A DNA stretch of 64,000 bases from Vitellaria paradoxa (Eukaryota; Streptophyta; Magnoliopsida; Ericales; Sapotaceae). Shown here one piece after another: positions 1 to 13,167 of the stretch. Made by a program: the position numbers and the translations under genes. The stretch covers positions 15,045,009 to 15,109,008 of the forward strand of contig CM034233.1 in NCBI GenBank assembly GCA_019916065.1, given 5' to 3'. The notes under the pieces are model-generated. The model was not told the DNA's origin, searched no databases, and worked only from the letters and a program-made list of their open reading frames with translations. Every line of letters starts with the position of its first letter. Position 1 is the stretch's first letter.

Positions 1-41
1 AAACATAAAAATATCTGGCTGCTATCCTTCTTAAACCAAAC

Positions 42-1535
42 CTAGATCTTACCGCATGCTACAAGAATTTTTTGACCATCTACCGCCAATGCCAAGACCA
101 AATTCGGAGCGAGCGGAAAGCTAGTGACTTTTGAGTCTTTTTTTTTTTTATTTTTTTTTATCATACTTAAACTGCACTCAAAAATTTTTTTTTTTATTTT
201 TTTGTTGGAACACAATTCAAATGGCAAAAATATTTCTAAGTTACAGGTTTGATATAATAATATATTAAATATTAAAATATTTAAAAATAAAATTTATTAA
301 CATAATTAAAATATTATAATAAAAATTTATTTATTGTAATACTTTTCAAAATTCAAGTACCACTGTCCGTCTGCTTGTTAAAGAATTAAAAAATAATAAT
401 TTATTAGTATAATTCAATTTTTAACCAGCTAACATTAATTCAACATTTTTATTTATTTATTTTTATTGGAATGTGGTTCAAATATCAAAAATATATTTGA
501 GTTATTAGCTTAATATATTAATTATATTGAATATCAAAATATTTAAAAAATAAATTTTATTAATATAATTTAAAACATTATAATAAAATTTAATTATTGT
601 AAAAATAATAATATCTACATATATCCCATTGAACACATATAAAAATATTTTCTATTATAAAAAATAAATTATATTTATAAATTTTATCATTTGAAACACA
701 TTCTAACGAAAATAAATTAATAAAAACGTTGATTTTGCTTAACTTTCCGCTTTGGCAATTCTGGTAAGTTTTCTTTTCATTTTTCAACTATTATAAAAAT
801 TAGACTATTTACATTTATCTCATTAAAATTCATATAAAAATATTTTTTATTATAAAAAATAAATTATACTAATAAATTATTTTTTTTGATTTTTTGACAA
901 ATAGACGAACAATTGCTACTTGAATCATTATGAAAAAATTTAAAAAATTAATATAAAAATAATTATTATAGAAGATAATAATTAACATACATGAATACTT
1001 AAATCAATGCTTAAATTTTTTTTAAAAAAATTATGTAGACCATTTTCTTACGATAGAAATAAAAATATTTTAATAAATTGATCAAACTTTATTTTATTTA
1101 AAAGATAAAAAATTACAAATAACAGATGAATTATCTTCATATCATAAAAGTTAAAAATAAGTTATTTTCTTTAAAATTTTTTAAAAATTATTTTTATTAT
1201 AAAAAATTAAATTGTACTGATAAATTATTATTTTTTAAGTAATAAAAGGATATTGTTACTTAAAATTTGAAAAGTTTTACAATAAATAAATTTTTTTTAT
1301 AATGTTTTAATTATATTGATAAATTTTATCCTTAAATATTTTAGTATTCAATATAATTATTATCAAGGCAATAACTTTAAGATATTTTTGCCATTTGAAG
1401 TATGTTTCAAAAAAAAAATTTGGTTACGGTTCAAGCATAATAATAATAAAAAAAGGACTCAAAAGTTGATGGTTTTCCACTCCCTCTGTGTTTGGCCTTG
1501 CCTTGGCCTTGGCGGTCGATGATTAAAAAATCTTA
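42..1535. mobile_element. Long-terminal-inverted-repeat (foldback) element, probably MULE-like or MITE-like
   Basis: The sequence from about 42 to 360 recurs inverted at about 1255-1535. Both arms carry, in the same order, a stretch with ACCGCCAA, the words ACTTTTGAGTC and CAAATGGCAAAAATAT, and an AT-rich tail ending near TATTGTAA. A further direct copy of the inner part of the arm lies at about 470-605. No transposase reading frame is visible between the arms, so it would be non-autonomous. Arms of roughly 300 bp recall Mutator-like elements, but no clean 9-bp target duplication was found and the outer boundaries are approximate. The element may start before the window. Confidence 0.55.
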
Positions 1536-4500
1536 CAACGTGTGGAGAATGCAATATCAGCCACCTAATATCAAAGCCCAATTTCAACCCAATGCTCCCC
1601 AATTTTGTCTTGGTCTTGCTGTTAAAATATTAAATTTTTTTAAGAAATACTGTTTAAAATAAAATATTTGGTTATATAAGAATTTTTTTAAGTAATTTTT
1701 ATATTTTAATTAAAATATTTTATAATATTTATTATCTTACAGCTTTTACTATTGTCCATCAATCGCTTCAATTGATTAATTTTGAATTATACATTGATAG
1801 ACATTATCATTCTATAATTTTAAAAATTCAAGAATAAATAAATTAATATTTTTAAGATTTTCTTTAATTTTTAGTATTGCAACCATTTTGACCCAAGATA
1901 TAAAAAAGATTATTTTGTTGCATTGTTAAATATAATATATAGTAGTGGGAAAGTCCAAGCCCAAATTCATAATCTTAAATAATTTTTAAAAAGAACGATC
2001 ATGATTATACCGAAATTTTCACACCATCACATTTCAATAGTGACTCGATTTGGCAACAAGTTAAATCCCAACGGACAACCATATATTCTAATAGTAACTC
2101 ATGCTTATTTGGATTCACCTGTAGTAAAAGTTAATGAAGAATTTGATCTTTTAGGCCACTAAAAGGTACGAATCATCGATTTCCAATGCTTGCTTTCATA
2201 GCCAATGATATGCTAACATTTTCAGCATCTCCACTAACATCCAAACCGCCTTTTAATGTTGGCGAATTTGCTACTTGCGAAAGACGAAGTCAGCTAATAA
2301 CGGAGACAGCAGAAACATTCACGTCTGATTTTAGGAAGCGATATAAAATATTTAAACTGTACTTAAAATGTTCAAAAGTTAAAAAAAATAATATTCAAAG
2401 GAAAATAATTCGTAATATATTTACTTTATTTATTATTTCTCATTTTCTGATATTAACTTCAATTTTAGAGATGGACGCAGAGCATAATTTGAGAAGATAA
2501 ATATTTTTAATTTGTTTTAACTTTTGAAAAATTTAACCATATTTTATGCATAGTTTGAAATGTATAAAATATGTTTGCAGTGCAAAGAAATAAGGGATAT
2601 AGTCATGAAACGCAAACAAATCAGTTCTTTTATATAATTTTAAAAGTACGATTCTAGTGTATATTGAGTTGAATTTGAGTTAATTAAAATAAAATAGTGA
2701 GTATCAAGTTAAGGATAAAAGAGACATATCATATGATTTTTTCATGTCACCGCACTATTTTTTATTTAAATTATCAATAAAATAATTAAATAAATTTGTT
2801 GATTAATGTTTCGATGAAGTAGAATATCAAATGTTGATAATAGCCGCTTATAATTAGTAAACATTTAAAGAAAAAAATTAGTGTAATTTATCTAATTGAG
2901 TTTGATTATGTATTAAAGACAACCTATCAACACAAAAATAAATAAATTACAATTAATTTTATAATCTATCAACACAAAAATAAATAAATAAATAATTTTT
3001 TATTTTACAACACCAATCAAATCAATAAACCGGGAACACCAATCGTGATTGAGTGTTCAGTTCGATTTTTATAACATTAAGGCTGGTTTGGTATACTAAA
3101 AAACTACAAAAAAAAAAAAAAAAACTCTATAAATCTCTAACAATCCCTCTACCTCTAATTTTTCTACCATTACTAATTTTAAAAAATTTTAATATTTCAC
3201 TAAAAAAAAATTTGAAAGTAGGCAACCGAATGTGTAAATTTTTTATACAATTATATTCTTCGTGTCGAAAGCTTTCAAACAAGTACCATTGTCGCTAATT
3301 TTTGTGAATCCATGAAAATAGATTTGGAAAACTGTTCCCACGATTTGCTACTTTTCAGAAAAAATGACCCCAAAATTAATATTAAACCATATTTTATCTC
3401 AATTTATCTTATTTTTTCTTACTCCAAACGGACCGCAAGAGTACTCGGACTACAACAGTTTAAAGGCCCCGGCCGATTGAGCTGAAGAGGTCATGGGCGT
3501 AAGACTCAGCTCAAGAGCCCAATGCGAAGGCTAAATGTCGTCCCAACCCAATATTTCTCCTACGTCCATAATCCGTTGCATCCAAACTGTAGTCGCGGCA
3601 TTAAATCTAATATGAAAATTAATTCCAAAAACAAAAAAAAAAAGAAGCAAAAAAAAAAAAACTAAAACAAAACAAATTCAAGTCAGGTGGGCTATGCTAT
3701 ATATTAAGTTTGGAACTAATAACAATAGAACTCAGAATTATACATGTAGCATGTAAGAATTGTAGGATAAATTACACTTTGTAATTTCGTACTTAAGTGT
3801 GCTTTATTTTTAATTTTACTTTAGTCTCCTCGCTTTAAATATTTTATGTTGTTTTTTATATTTTTAAATTATTCCAATTACGGAAGGTAAAATGGTAAAG
3901 TTTATACCAATTTAAAAATCAAATGGTAAAGAATGAAGAGACTTATTAATACTTTATATCAGTTTATGAAGAGCTATTTAAACAATATAACATATATTCT
4001 GAGATACCTCCTCATATATGATACTTAATTGCATATAAATAGATCGACAATACATTAAAAATTAAAGTATATAAATGATAAATTAATAACAAAACTTGAA
4101 TCTAAAGTCTCGCGTAATCATAGTTTTAACACCATATTGAGAAGGAAGAGCATGAAACATATTGCATCAACCAATGAAAAAATAAAACAAAATAAATTTT
4201 TAGAAGATAAGGAGTGTGTTGAGATTTGTATAAATTAATATAAATTTATAAAAGTTATAGTCTCGTAATTTGTACTGTAAGTAAAAAATATAAATTTTGT
4301 AAAAATTTATAGTGATTTATTTTATTTTATGGAGAACCAAAAACAGCCCCAACGAAAAATAAAATTTTCATTAATTAGAGGCTAAATAATTATGGTATTA
4401 GAAAGGGATTTTAATTTATTTTTTATTAAAATTTTGCTTCTTTTTCTTTCTCTAGTGAGGAGGAAGATAAAAGAAAAGAGTACGAAAAAGCTAAGTATAG

Positions 4501-4859
4501 TGGAGGAGAGAAAAAAAAAAATATTGGTGCATCATTAAAGTTATTTTGATCTTTTAAAATTATATTTTAGTAATTTAAAAATTAAATTGTTGGTCAATAA
4601 AATTTAAAAATTAAATTAAAAATACAATTAAATAATTTTAAAGCGCGTAAAAAAATAATTATTATTTTTTATGACTATTTTTTAATCAGTGGCGAAATAG
4701 CATTAGTCAGCACAGCCCAAATCCATGCACATGGCTTGTTTGGAACACGAGAGCTATTCAAGAAATTAATATATTAGGACCAATATTATAGTTTCGCAGG
4801 GATAAATACAATTATGTGGATGTCTCAACTCAATTGACTTATTAGCAAAAACATACAAT
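1536..4859. other. AT-rich intergenic sequence, no gene seen
   Basis: Only short, low-complexity frames occur here; the longest is about 104 codons at 2186-2500, with no recognisable domain and no flanking exons. Stretches near 3080-3430, with a GGTTTGGTATACTAAAAAAC start and an ending like CCAAACGGACC, resemble the MITE-like repeats found further right, but the ends are too degraded to define. Confidence 0.5.
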
Positions 4860-4977
4860 GGGTGTATTTGATTTATTAAAAATTATTAAAATTTTTTAAA
4901 AATTATTTATTTTTTATTTTATTATACGAATTACGAATTTAAAAATTATCTTATTTTTTGTTACTACAAACGCACCC
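4860..4977. repeat. MITE-like short inverted-repeat element
   Basis: The left end reads GGGTGTATTTG and the right end, on the opposite strand, GGGTGCGTTTG. The roughly 100 bp between is almost pure A and T and contains the words TATACGAATTACGAA. The same internal words occur at 6894-7029, so they appear to be one family. No target duplication was confirmed. Confidence 0.45.
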
Positions 4978-5493
4978 AACACAATACATACACAACCAAA
5001 TGTATCTTAAAATTTTTAAGTCAATATTAGTGTGTAAAATATTATTATTCTAACACAGTTTTAAAAATATAATTATAAATTTTCTTAACCCTGAAATGTG
5101 CATTCGTTAATCAAAGCATTAAACTAAGAAAATTGAAGTCGTCCGAACGTTGTAACTAGAGAGAGGGAATACATTCATGTCACATTATTTTAAAAGTTAG
5201 GGGGGCAAAATGAATTAATTATTTCAAAATTAACGCCCAACATAGTAAAAATTGCAGCAAAAAACAAAGAGCAAGCAAAATCTTCATTGTGCTCAAATTA
5301 ATTAAATTTCGGGCAAAGTATTGTCTACTTTATTTTTCTTCTTTTTTAAATTTCTTTGCGGAATCATTTTGTATGAGGTGAAAATTTTAAAAATAAAAAA
5401 TTACCTTAACATTTCTCACCCGGAAATATCATACGCAAATCTAAGGAATTATTTATCAACACGCGTTTATGTGCTTCTCTTCTACTCCTTTTC

Positions 5494-5525
5494 TTTTTTT
5501 TTTTTTGGGGGGGGGGGGGGGGGGG
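5494..5525. repeat. T13-G19 composite homopolymer tract
   Basis: Thirteen T are followed directly by nineteen G. It is the longest G-run in the window. Other tracts of the same polarity (C-run then A-run, or its complement) lie at 32415, 45639, 47261 and 56470. Confidence 0.85.
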
Positions 5526-5660
5526 TAAGTATTCTATTCTTTCTTAAGACTTTGCTTGAATTTACATTTTATATGCTTGTATTTTACTTTGGTATTTGGC
5601 AATATTATTAATTCTTTAATTAAGCAAATAAGAATGAAGAAATCAAATGCAAGATCAAAT

Positions 5661-5799
5661 GAGGAAGTGCTTTGGCTGAAGTGGTAAAATTTTCAACGGC
5701 CTCCTCACCCACCTAGGTTCAACACCCGAAGTGCTCACCCTCTCTCCCTCACTTACTTATCAGAAAAAAACCCCCTCCCTCACTTACCTATCAAAAAAA
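5661..5799 (+). mobile_element. tRNA-derived SINE with poly(A) tail and target duplication
   Basis: The head looks like the RNA polymerase III promoter of a tRNA: an A-box-like GGCTGAAGTGG at 5674-5684 and a B-box-like AGGTTCAACACCC at 5715-5727. A pyrimidine-rich middle, partly duplicated around CTCCCTCACTTAC, leads to an A-run. The flanks 5645-5660 and 5800-5815 match at 14 of 16 positions (AAATGCAAGATCAAAT against AAATGTAAGATCAGAT), which is the expected target duplication. The same pyrimidine-rich then poly(A) end is seen at 18007 and 40090. Confidence 0.7.
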
Positions 5800-6104
5800 A
5801 AATGTAAGATCAGATAAAAATTTAAGGTTTGGTTTGGAAATGGAAAAATTAATTTTTTTATATGATTTTTCATTAAATTTTAATTTTTTAAATAATTTTT
5901 AGGTATGTTATTCGTATCAATAAAAAAATATTTCAAAAAAAGGTTTCAAGTAAAAAAATTACTTTTTTTTAACCCACGCATGAATTATTCTATTTTTTAT
6001 AGGTATAAATACCATGTTTAAAAATTTCCAAACAAAAAAGAAAATCTTACGAGGCGGAAAAGCGGAAAAGAAAAATTATTTCTTGTCGTTCCCCAACCAA
6101 CAAA

Positions 6105-6270
6105 CTCGTCCATGTGGCACACGAAACACGACCAATAATAAACCCGTCTAGTAGAAAGAATAAATTCTTTTGGTACTCGTCCATGAGGCAAGCGAAACAC
6201 GGCTAGTAGAAAGAATAAATTCTTTTGGTACCCCAACCAGGATAAGCTGGTACCCCAATCAGGATAAGCT
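6105..6270. repeat. Short tandem array of 55-bp and 22-bp units
   Basis: The words GTAGAAAGAATAAATTCTTT start at 6151 and again at 6206, a spacing of 55 bp. GGTACCCCAACCAGGATAAG near 6227 recurs as GGTACCCCAATCAGGATAAG near 6249, a spacing of 22 bp. CGTCCATG with CGAAACACG also recurs. The array is more GC-rich than its surroundings. Open frames across it are by-products of the repetition. Confidence 0.6.
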
Positions 6271-6893
6271 TCGTTTGATTACACGGCACGGCCGTCACGG
6301 GCAGCATTTAATAGGAAGAATTGTTTACCTACATAAAAGTCGCAATAGATAAGGGATTGATGCCGTTTGTTTGGTGGATGAGGAGATGTTGTTTTTGGGT
6401 CCCACAAATGAAATGTTGGATTTGTAATTATTTGATTTTTAATTGTTTATCCGTGGAATTTAACCGTCAAATTGGCGGATTAAAAAATAGTAGGAGTGTG
6501 GTATTATTTATATTTCACTTTTGGATTTATTTTCTGTTAAAATTTAAAAGTTTAAATTTATTTTTGTTACATTATATATTAAATTATATTTTTTATCTCA
6601 CTTTATATTGCACTAACAAAACATAAAAAAAAATCTCACATAAAAAATTAATTTCATATTATATCTAATCATATATATTATCTCATGATATTATTTATAC
6701 GTCATCATTTAATCCCTTAAATCAAACATAACCTTAGGGTCACAGGCCCCCTCAAGAAGTAAAGGGGTGACAAAACTTTAACTTAATAAGGGATCATTTA
6801 ATTAAAATAACGAACATGCATTTATATCTTTTTAAGATAAAAAAAAGTACAAGTATGTCTTAAAAGTTCAATATACTCAATTGGCATAAAAGA

Positions 6894-7029
6894 TGCGTTT
6901 GGTGCACTAAAATACATTAAAAAACTCTGAAAATATATAAAAATTTTTTAAAGTTATTCACTTTTTATTTCACTATACGAATTACGAACCCACAAATTAT
7001 TTTATTTTATGTTACCTCAAACGTCCCCT
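6894..7029. repeat. MITE-like short inverted-repeat element
   Basis: It begins TGCGTTTGGTGC and ends, read on the other strand, GGGGACGTTTGAGG, around an AT-rich core with CACTATACGAATTACGAA. It is related to 4860-4977 and, more weakly, to 15985-16124. No transposase is present and the target duplication is not clear. Confidence 0.45.
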
Positions 7030-7253
7030 GAAAATAATGGTAGTCTATATTTTTTATATATAAGACTATTAAGGTTGCGTTTTTTGCTAAAAAATTTTAA
7101 AAATTTTTAAAAGTTATTTACTTTTTATCTCAATACAGGAATACTAATCCACAACTTGACACCGTTTGGAGTTAAAAAATACAAATCTCTACATACACGA
7201 ATTATAAGAGTGTAAAATTAAAATTTTTTTATTAACTACACAAAGTACAAGAC

Positions 7254-7296
7254 TCCTATTTAGTAGGAAAAGACTTGGTTTAGTTTGGTTTAGTTT
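7254..7296 (+). mobile_element. Ultra-short SINE 3'-end insertion (43 bp), aged copy
   Basis: The insert contains TAGTAGGAAAAGACTTGG followed by a TTTAG/TTTGG tail. It is a C-to-T decayed version of the fragments at 25507, 29813 and 40928, in the opposite orientation. The flanks 7237-7253 (TACACAAAGTACAAGAC) and 7297-7313 (TACACAAAATACATGAC) agree at 15 of 17 positions. The duplication supports retroposition of this fragment alone. Confidence 0.65.
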
Positions 7297-8333
7297 TACA
7301 CAAAATACATGACACTAACTTTTATAAATTTATATAATTCCAAACATACCCCTCATCTCATTTTATCTCATTCTATCTCAATTTTTATCATTTCTCACAC
7401 ACCTTAAATGGATCAAATTCGTCTCCACATCTTCTAGGCTGACTTGATTTTAAGCTTCGATCTCGTAACATTACCAGTCAGCAATATTAATTTATTTGTA
7501 AACAAACTTCTCAGCTTATCAATTTTCCCCAGACTTCCGGGTTTGGTATCCATAACTTTTGTGGGACTTCTTTTTATTAAAATTTTATTTTATTTTTAAA
7601 TAATTATTAAACATATTATTCACATCTAAAAATTTATAAAAAAATATTTAAATAAAAAAATTTACCTATGGTAACTAAAAAAAAGGTTGACTGTCTTAAA
7701 TAAATTTTATTTTTTATTAATACATAATTTTTCTTTCATTTATTTTTATAATTTTATTTTATGTAAATAATATGTTTAAAAAATATCAAAAATAAATAAA
7801 GTTTAATAAAAGGATGTAGCATAAAACCAAACGTTAGTCTAAAAAAGTCAAGTTACGAAGGTTAATTTGGGCAACTGGTCATGGGCATGACTAACCGTGG
7901 CATATTTTATTACCATCCACATGTAATCATCAGATTGAAAAAATTATTAATAACTGTAGAAACATGTGTAGAGTATTTATATCATCTTAATGAATATCAA
8001 GAGTCCGTTTGGAACTTTTAAAATTTTATAAAATTTTATAAATTAAATTTTTTTTTACTCATTATTCAAATAATGAGGTTATAATTTTTATAAATTTTTA
8101 TTAATTTTTACAATTTAAAAAATCCCTCTTTCAGTAAAATAATGAATAATAAAAGATGACACGAGTTCGGAAAAAAAATTAGATAATTCCTCGTGAGATT
8201 AATTAATTTCTTTGAATTTAATCCATTGGCCTCGTTTCCAACGCCACCAGAATCAGATACGATCCCCATACAACGTGATAACGATTTTCATACTAATGGA
8301 TTTAAAATAAAAATGATAATAACTTAAACATAA

Positions 8334-8459
8334 GGGGTGTTTGATTTAAAAAAATATTAAAAAAATAATTTTTATCAATTTTTTAACTTCTTTTAATTAA
8401 ATTTTGTCACATGTGACTTTTACATCAACATTTTTTTTTTTTTTACCATTCAAACACTG
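8334..8459. repeat. MITE-like short inverted-repeat element
   Basis: The left end GGTGTTTGATTTAAAAAAAT pairs with a right end that reads AGTGTTTGAATGGTAAAAAA on the other strand. The core is AT-rich and lacks an open frame. Boundaries are approximate. Confidence 0.4.
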
Positions 8460-9719
8460 TCGTAAATTCTATATGAATTTTAAGTTGTAATTAAAAGATT
8501 GTGCATGATTTGTAATAATAAATTTAAGTGAATTTGAACTAAGATATAAAAATAATTATTTAAAATTTTTATTATTAATAGTTTAAGTAATACAAAAAAT
8601 TACAACAAGATTGTTCTCAATCTCCACACTCCCTTATATTTTTGTAAAATTTAATTTTAAGTTGGAACAAATTTATCGATGCATTTTTAAGTATAAGTAA
8701 AACCCCATGACACAAATGGTAAATGTTATTTATGGTTTTACTTCTAAGGTCAAAAAGATCTTATACTACTTATATCATTGAACCCTTATATATAACGTAT
8801 CTCTATTTCATGCCTAAATAATGTAGGATAAATGGTATTATTTTTCTATTTCACATCTACTTTACTTTCTTAGATCTAAAGTTTCGTACAACCAGATCCT
8901 TTACGGTTCTTAACATATAAATTGAGAAAAAAAAATAATATTTGAGTTTGTAAGATAAAAGAACCTCACAAGATGGGCATATAACAAGTTAACTGCTGAA
9001 TTTTTTTACAAAATTTGATGAAAAGATTATATTTATACTTCACTGGAAATATGAGAAGTTGGATGCACTAATTAAAAGTAAAGAGCCAAAGAGAGACTGA
9101 GACCCTCTTTATTCAAAATGGGAAAAGTATAAATGATTCATAACACAAATCCATCGTAACAAAAAAAATCAGTCTAAATCACTAAGAAAATGACCATTCA
9201 AAGTTATTATAAATTGAAGTCACTATCCAATTGTTTTTATTTGTTATAAATTAAAATACTATTATTACAAATAAAGCTATTACCTATCTTTTTAGAACTA
9301 ATATTTAACAAATCCTAGTTTTTAAGAAAATTTTAATTGTTTTAATATTAATTTTATTTATGTAATATTTATTTTCCTCAGGAAATATTTACAATTTCCT
9401 ATCTTTGTTCTAATTGATTTGATTGTTGATCTTGATCCAATCATTTAATTTTTTCTATTAATAGTCTGAGTTTCAAAATCACCTACTTATTAAAAAATAA
9501 TTAACCGGTAATTGTGTTTTTAAAATTTTCAAAAAAGTAGATAAAAGTTATGGAAATAAATATTTTTTGTTTCATTTATTTATTTATTTTTTCTTGAAAT
9601 GAACTCATAAAAAATGAGATGAAAATATACCTCGTAAAGCGTGATTTAAAAAAAAAAATGAGACAAGAGAAATGGAAAATGAGGCAAATCCCAAATTGTG
9701 CCTGAAACTATTAAAAAAT

Positions 9720-10115
9720 TTGCACACGGCAACACTTACAACCTGCTCTACATATAGCCTACCGCACACGTCAAAATCTCACATTGCCATCACCTTGCAC
9801 ACGCGGGACAAGCGGTAACCAAGTGGCCGATATTGTTCCATCGGTTTCAGCCCGAGACGTTCTATCTATCATTGCAAAGAAGCCAACAATAACCGCACAA
9901 CACCTCCTTCTCACCCATACTCTTCATTAATAAACAACAAAAGAGCCCTCTAGTCTACGACCGTAGCAGTTCCTCTCTTCAAAACAAAAAGTGCCTACAA
10001 CTTCACATGACACCTCGGTCTTGCATATATTTTATCCTTATCCGCTCCACATGTCCCAAAAGAAACAAACCAAACGTACGTCCCAAACCACTGGACCAAT
10101 CTGGGATATGATGCT
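9720..10115. other. GC-richer island of unknown nature in AT-rich intergenic DNA
   Basis: About 400 bp have clearly more balanced composition than the kilobases on either side, without long A or T runs. I found no long open frame, no recognisable protein fragment and no transposon ends. It could be an exon or promoter fragment of a lost gene, captured DNA, or part of an unrecognised repeat. Confidence 0.3.
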
Positions 10116-11666
10116 TAAAGGATAAGGATTCAAAAAAAAAAAAAAAGCTCTGTTTTTGGGTAAGAATTTAATAGGGAAAAAGAAAAGTTAGGAAATATAA
10201 AATATAAAATATATATTTATTTGAATAGGTTAAAAATATAACAAAATAAAAGATATTCATCAATATATTAACTTTTAATTTTTATTAATTTTACTTTCTT
10301 AAATTTTTTGTAATTTTCTTCTCATTTTCCATCGCAATCAAATAAGAAAAATAACTTTAGATTAATATATTATTTATTTTTTTATTTCTTTTTGCAAATT
10401 TTTAATCCTGGATTCCTCCCCTTAACATTTCTTGCTTACCACGATTTTATTCTATTCTTTATTGAACTCATTCACTAGCTATAAATGGGGCAAATTGATC
10501 CCTTGGTGGAACCAATTCCACACAACATGTGGATGGACGTGCGTGCTCCTACTTCGCATCGCGAAATTTATCATCACAAAAAATATTTTGTTGATTTATG
10601 CTAAAATTTTGTGATAATCTAGCTATTTGTTTGGTTATCTTATTTTTGACAATCAATCAAATAGTTAAAATTTTCGAACTTCGGTAGTCAGTAGTTCCGT
10701 TCTTCGTCCCCTCAAAAATGAAAAGAATAGACAAAGGAAAACAAAATAAAAAGTAGATATGGCTGTCATGTTTGTTGAAGTTGCTTTTGGATGGCGACAT
10801 ACCTCATCAATGGGATCACGAAGCTTTACGGCAAATATATAATCAATTGAATTTGAATCTTCATATAGATAATGTTATATGGCAAGAGTTAGGGTTGATT
10901 TGGGTATCATTAATTGTTTTTTTACATAATCTTTTTATTAAATTTTGATTTGTTTATTTTTATTGTAATTTTTAAGCATGTTATTTACATTTATTAAAAA
11001 ATTACCAAAAAAAAAAAACTTTGACTATACGTTGCCATTGCTCCGATTGGAAATTATTATTACTTTATACATGTAGTGCATAACTGACATATTTTGAGGC
11101 AATGAACATAATTGGTATGATTTATGCATAGTGCCAAGAACTCGACAAGCAAGTATTGTAATTACTAAGATAAAATGTCCTATCCTGACTTGGCTAATTA
11201 GTTGGTTGGGACAACTTAGATATTGTAGACTTAGAGTGTTAGAGCTGGTAAAATTGCTATATGTGCGTTAGACTTGCAACGTGAGAGTTTGTGAAAGCGC
11301 TAATTTCCAAGCTTTGTTGGGACAACGATGATAAGATATGTCCGAATCAATTGCGTATTATTATATTATGGTCTATCTCTATGTTTATGTATTCATTGTG
11401 ACGAATTATACTTGAATTGCATGTGTCATATCATGTAAGACTTACTACCCTTGTTATGATCACTGTATATAGGCACTTATGAGTTTGTACTATTGGGATT
11501 TAGAAAACTTACTCCTACTTGTTGTGTAGAAAGCAAATTTAATCAGATAGTATGTTAACCCAATTTTATCTTAGACAGTTCCTTATCAAACTTTTGATTT
11601 ATAAACTTTTGATTTATAAACTTTTTGTACTCGACTTGTGGATATTGAAGGTTCTAGAACAAGAAT

Positions 11667-12578
11667 TGCAGTGGAAAAACAATTCGAAAAATTTTTATAT
11701 CTCACGATATTTCACACTCATAGAACAAAAATAAGATAATCATCTTTGCAACACTTGGTTGCACACCTTGAACAGTAAGAGAAGATTTAATCTTGATATT
11801 TGAACATGCTTTAAAGACTTAGAAGCCATTGTCCTATTAATTTTTATAAAAGACGAATTCCCATAAATTAGTATTTGTAAATAAACATTAAGTCAGGAAA
11901 TTTGTCAACTCAAATTCATTAACGTTTTTAACCTTGATATATCAATTCGATAAACTGTGATCACTAATTATTTATTTCCTAAAAAATTCCATTAAAAAAT
12001 AAATAATACTTTGTTAATAATATAAATATATATAAAGAAAAAAACCGACATGCCTCTAATGATCATAATATAGATTGAATTAGGGAATACAATTCTCAAA
12101 TAGATGTGGTAGCTATCTTGAGATTGTAAGCTTCTAAGCCCCAATAATATATGTTCGAGATATCGAGATATATATTGACTGTACAAAATTTTCATTCATC
12201 GGTAAGTCAATGCATACATTGCTAAGAGCTCAAGTCCTCTAACCTTTCAAGGTTAAGATTCACTTTATAACTAATAGCTACGTAAGAAATGACACGATCA
12301 TTGACAGATGTGATAATGTATATATTCTTACTTGCGATCTAGTTCAATGCCTTATACGCGCACAAATATGCCAACCTTTATCATTTCTCATATGGTTGAG
12401 ATAAATTATCTTATAAATAGAGGTAATTGTGTTATAGTTATGTGAGTAAGTTAAATGAAACTCATAGTGATTATAAACTAAATGTGGAAACACAAGTGAC
12501 TGGTGAGATCATATATCTTTATATATGAATCACGTTCATACACAAGATTCACTTTTAGTATATTTCCTGGTCCTGACA
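11667..12578. mobile_element. Possible degenerate LTR-like segment
   Basis: This roughly 0.9-kb stretch is bounded by TGCAGTGG and CCTGACA, so it has TG...CA ends, and contains a TATAAATAGAGG word near 12414. Its left side carries GTTCTAGAACAAGAATTGCA, a type of sequence I associate with copia leader regions. No 5-bp target duplication, primer-binding site or coding remnant could be confirmed, and orientation is uncertain. Confidence 0.3.
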
Positions 12579-12750
12579 CATTTTATGCATCTATTTAATT
12601 GCTACAACAATAAATACAAATATAAATAGAAATAACTTTTATTAATAATTTATTAAATGTACAAAAAATATGACTTATAGGAAAAATACAATCTAACGTA
12701 TTTGTTGAACTGATATACTATATTACATATTATTAGATGGTTATAAATTA

Positions 12751-12754
12751 TAAA

Positions 12755-12792
<38 letters not shown>

Positions 12793-12797
12793 TTTAT
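12751..12797. repeat. (AT)n microsatellite inside a perfect inverted repeat
   Basis: TAAATGA, then an uninterrupted run of AT dinucleotides of about 34 bp, then TCATTTA. The whole block is a perfect palindrome that could extrude as a cruciform. Confidence 0.8.
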
Positions 12798-13167
12798 TTT
12801 TCTACTCATATTAATCTTTATTATAATTATTATCTATTTTGTTTAAGTTATAACGATGTACATTAGTTGCCCTGGTGATTTATATTATGTCATAAGTTTG
12901 ACCAAAACAGTTAGTCATATCAATGACTTCACTTTAATTTAAGGATTTATTATTTTATTTGTGAATTAGTCATACTAGCCAATATCATTTACCATTTAGT
13001 TGAACCCCGTGCATGCCACAAACTAATCGAGAAAACAAAAAATAAAAAAATGAAAAATGCAAATCAATTTTTGGTTGATTTAGTTTTAAACCAAATTTTA
13101 AATAAAAACACTAAATCACAAAAGAATTGCAAATGCATTTACTTAGATTAGAATTTAGGATGATTAT

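Noticed and set aside
2186..2500. 104-codon plus-strand open frame
   Set aside because: No recognisable domain, AT-driven composition, and no neighbouring exons or promoter signals.
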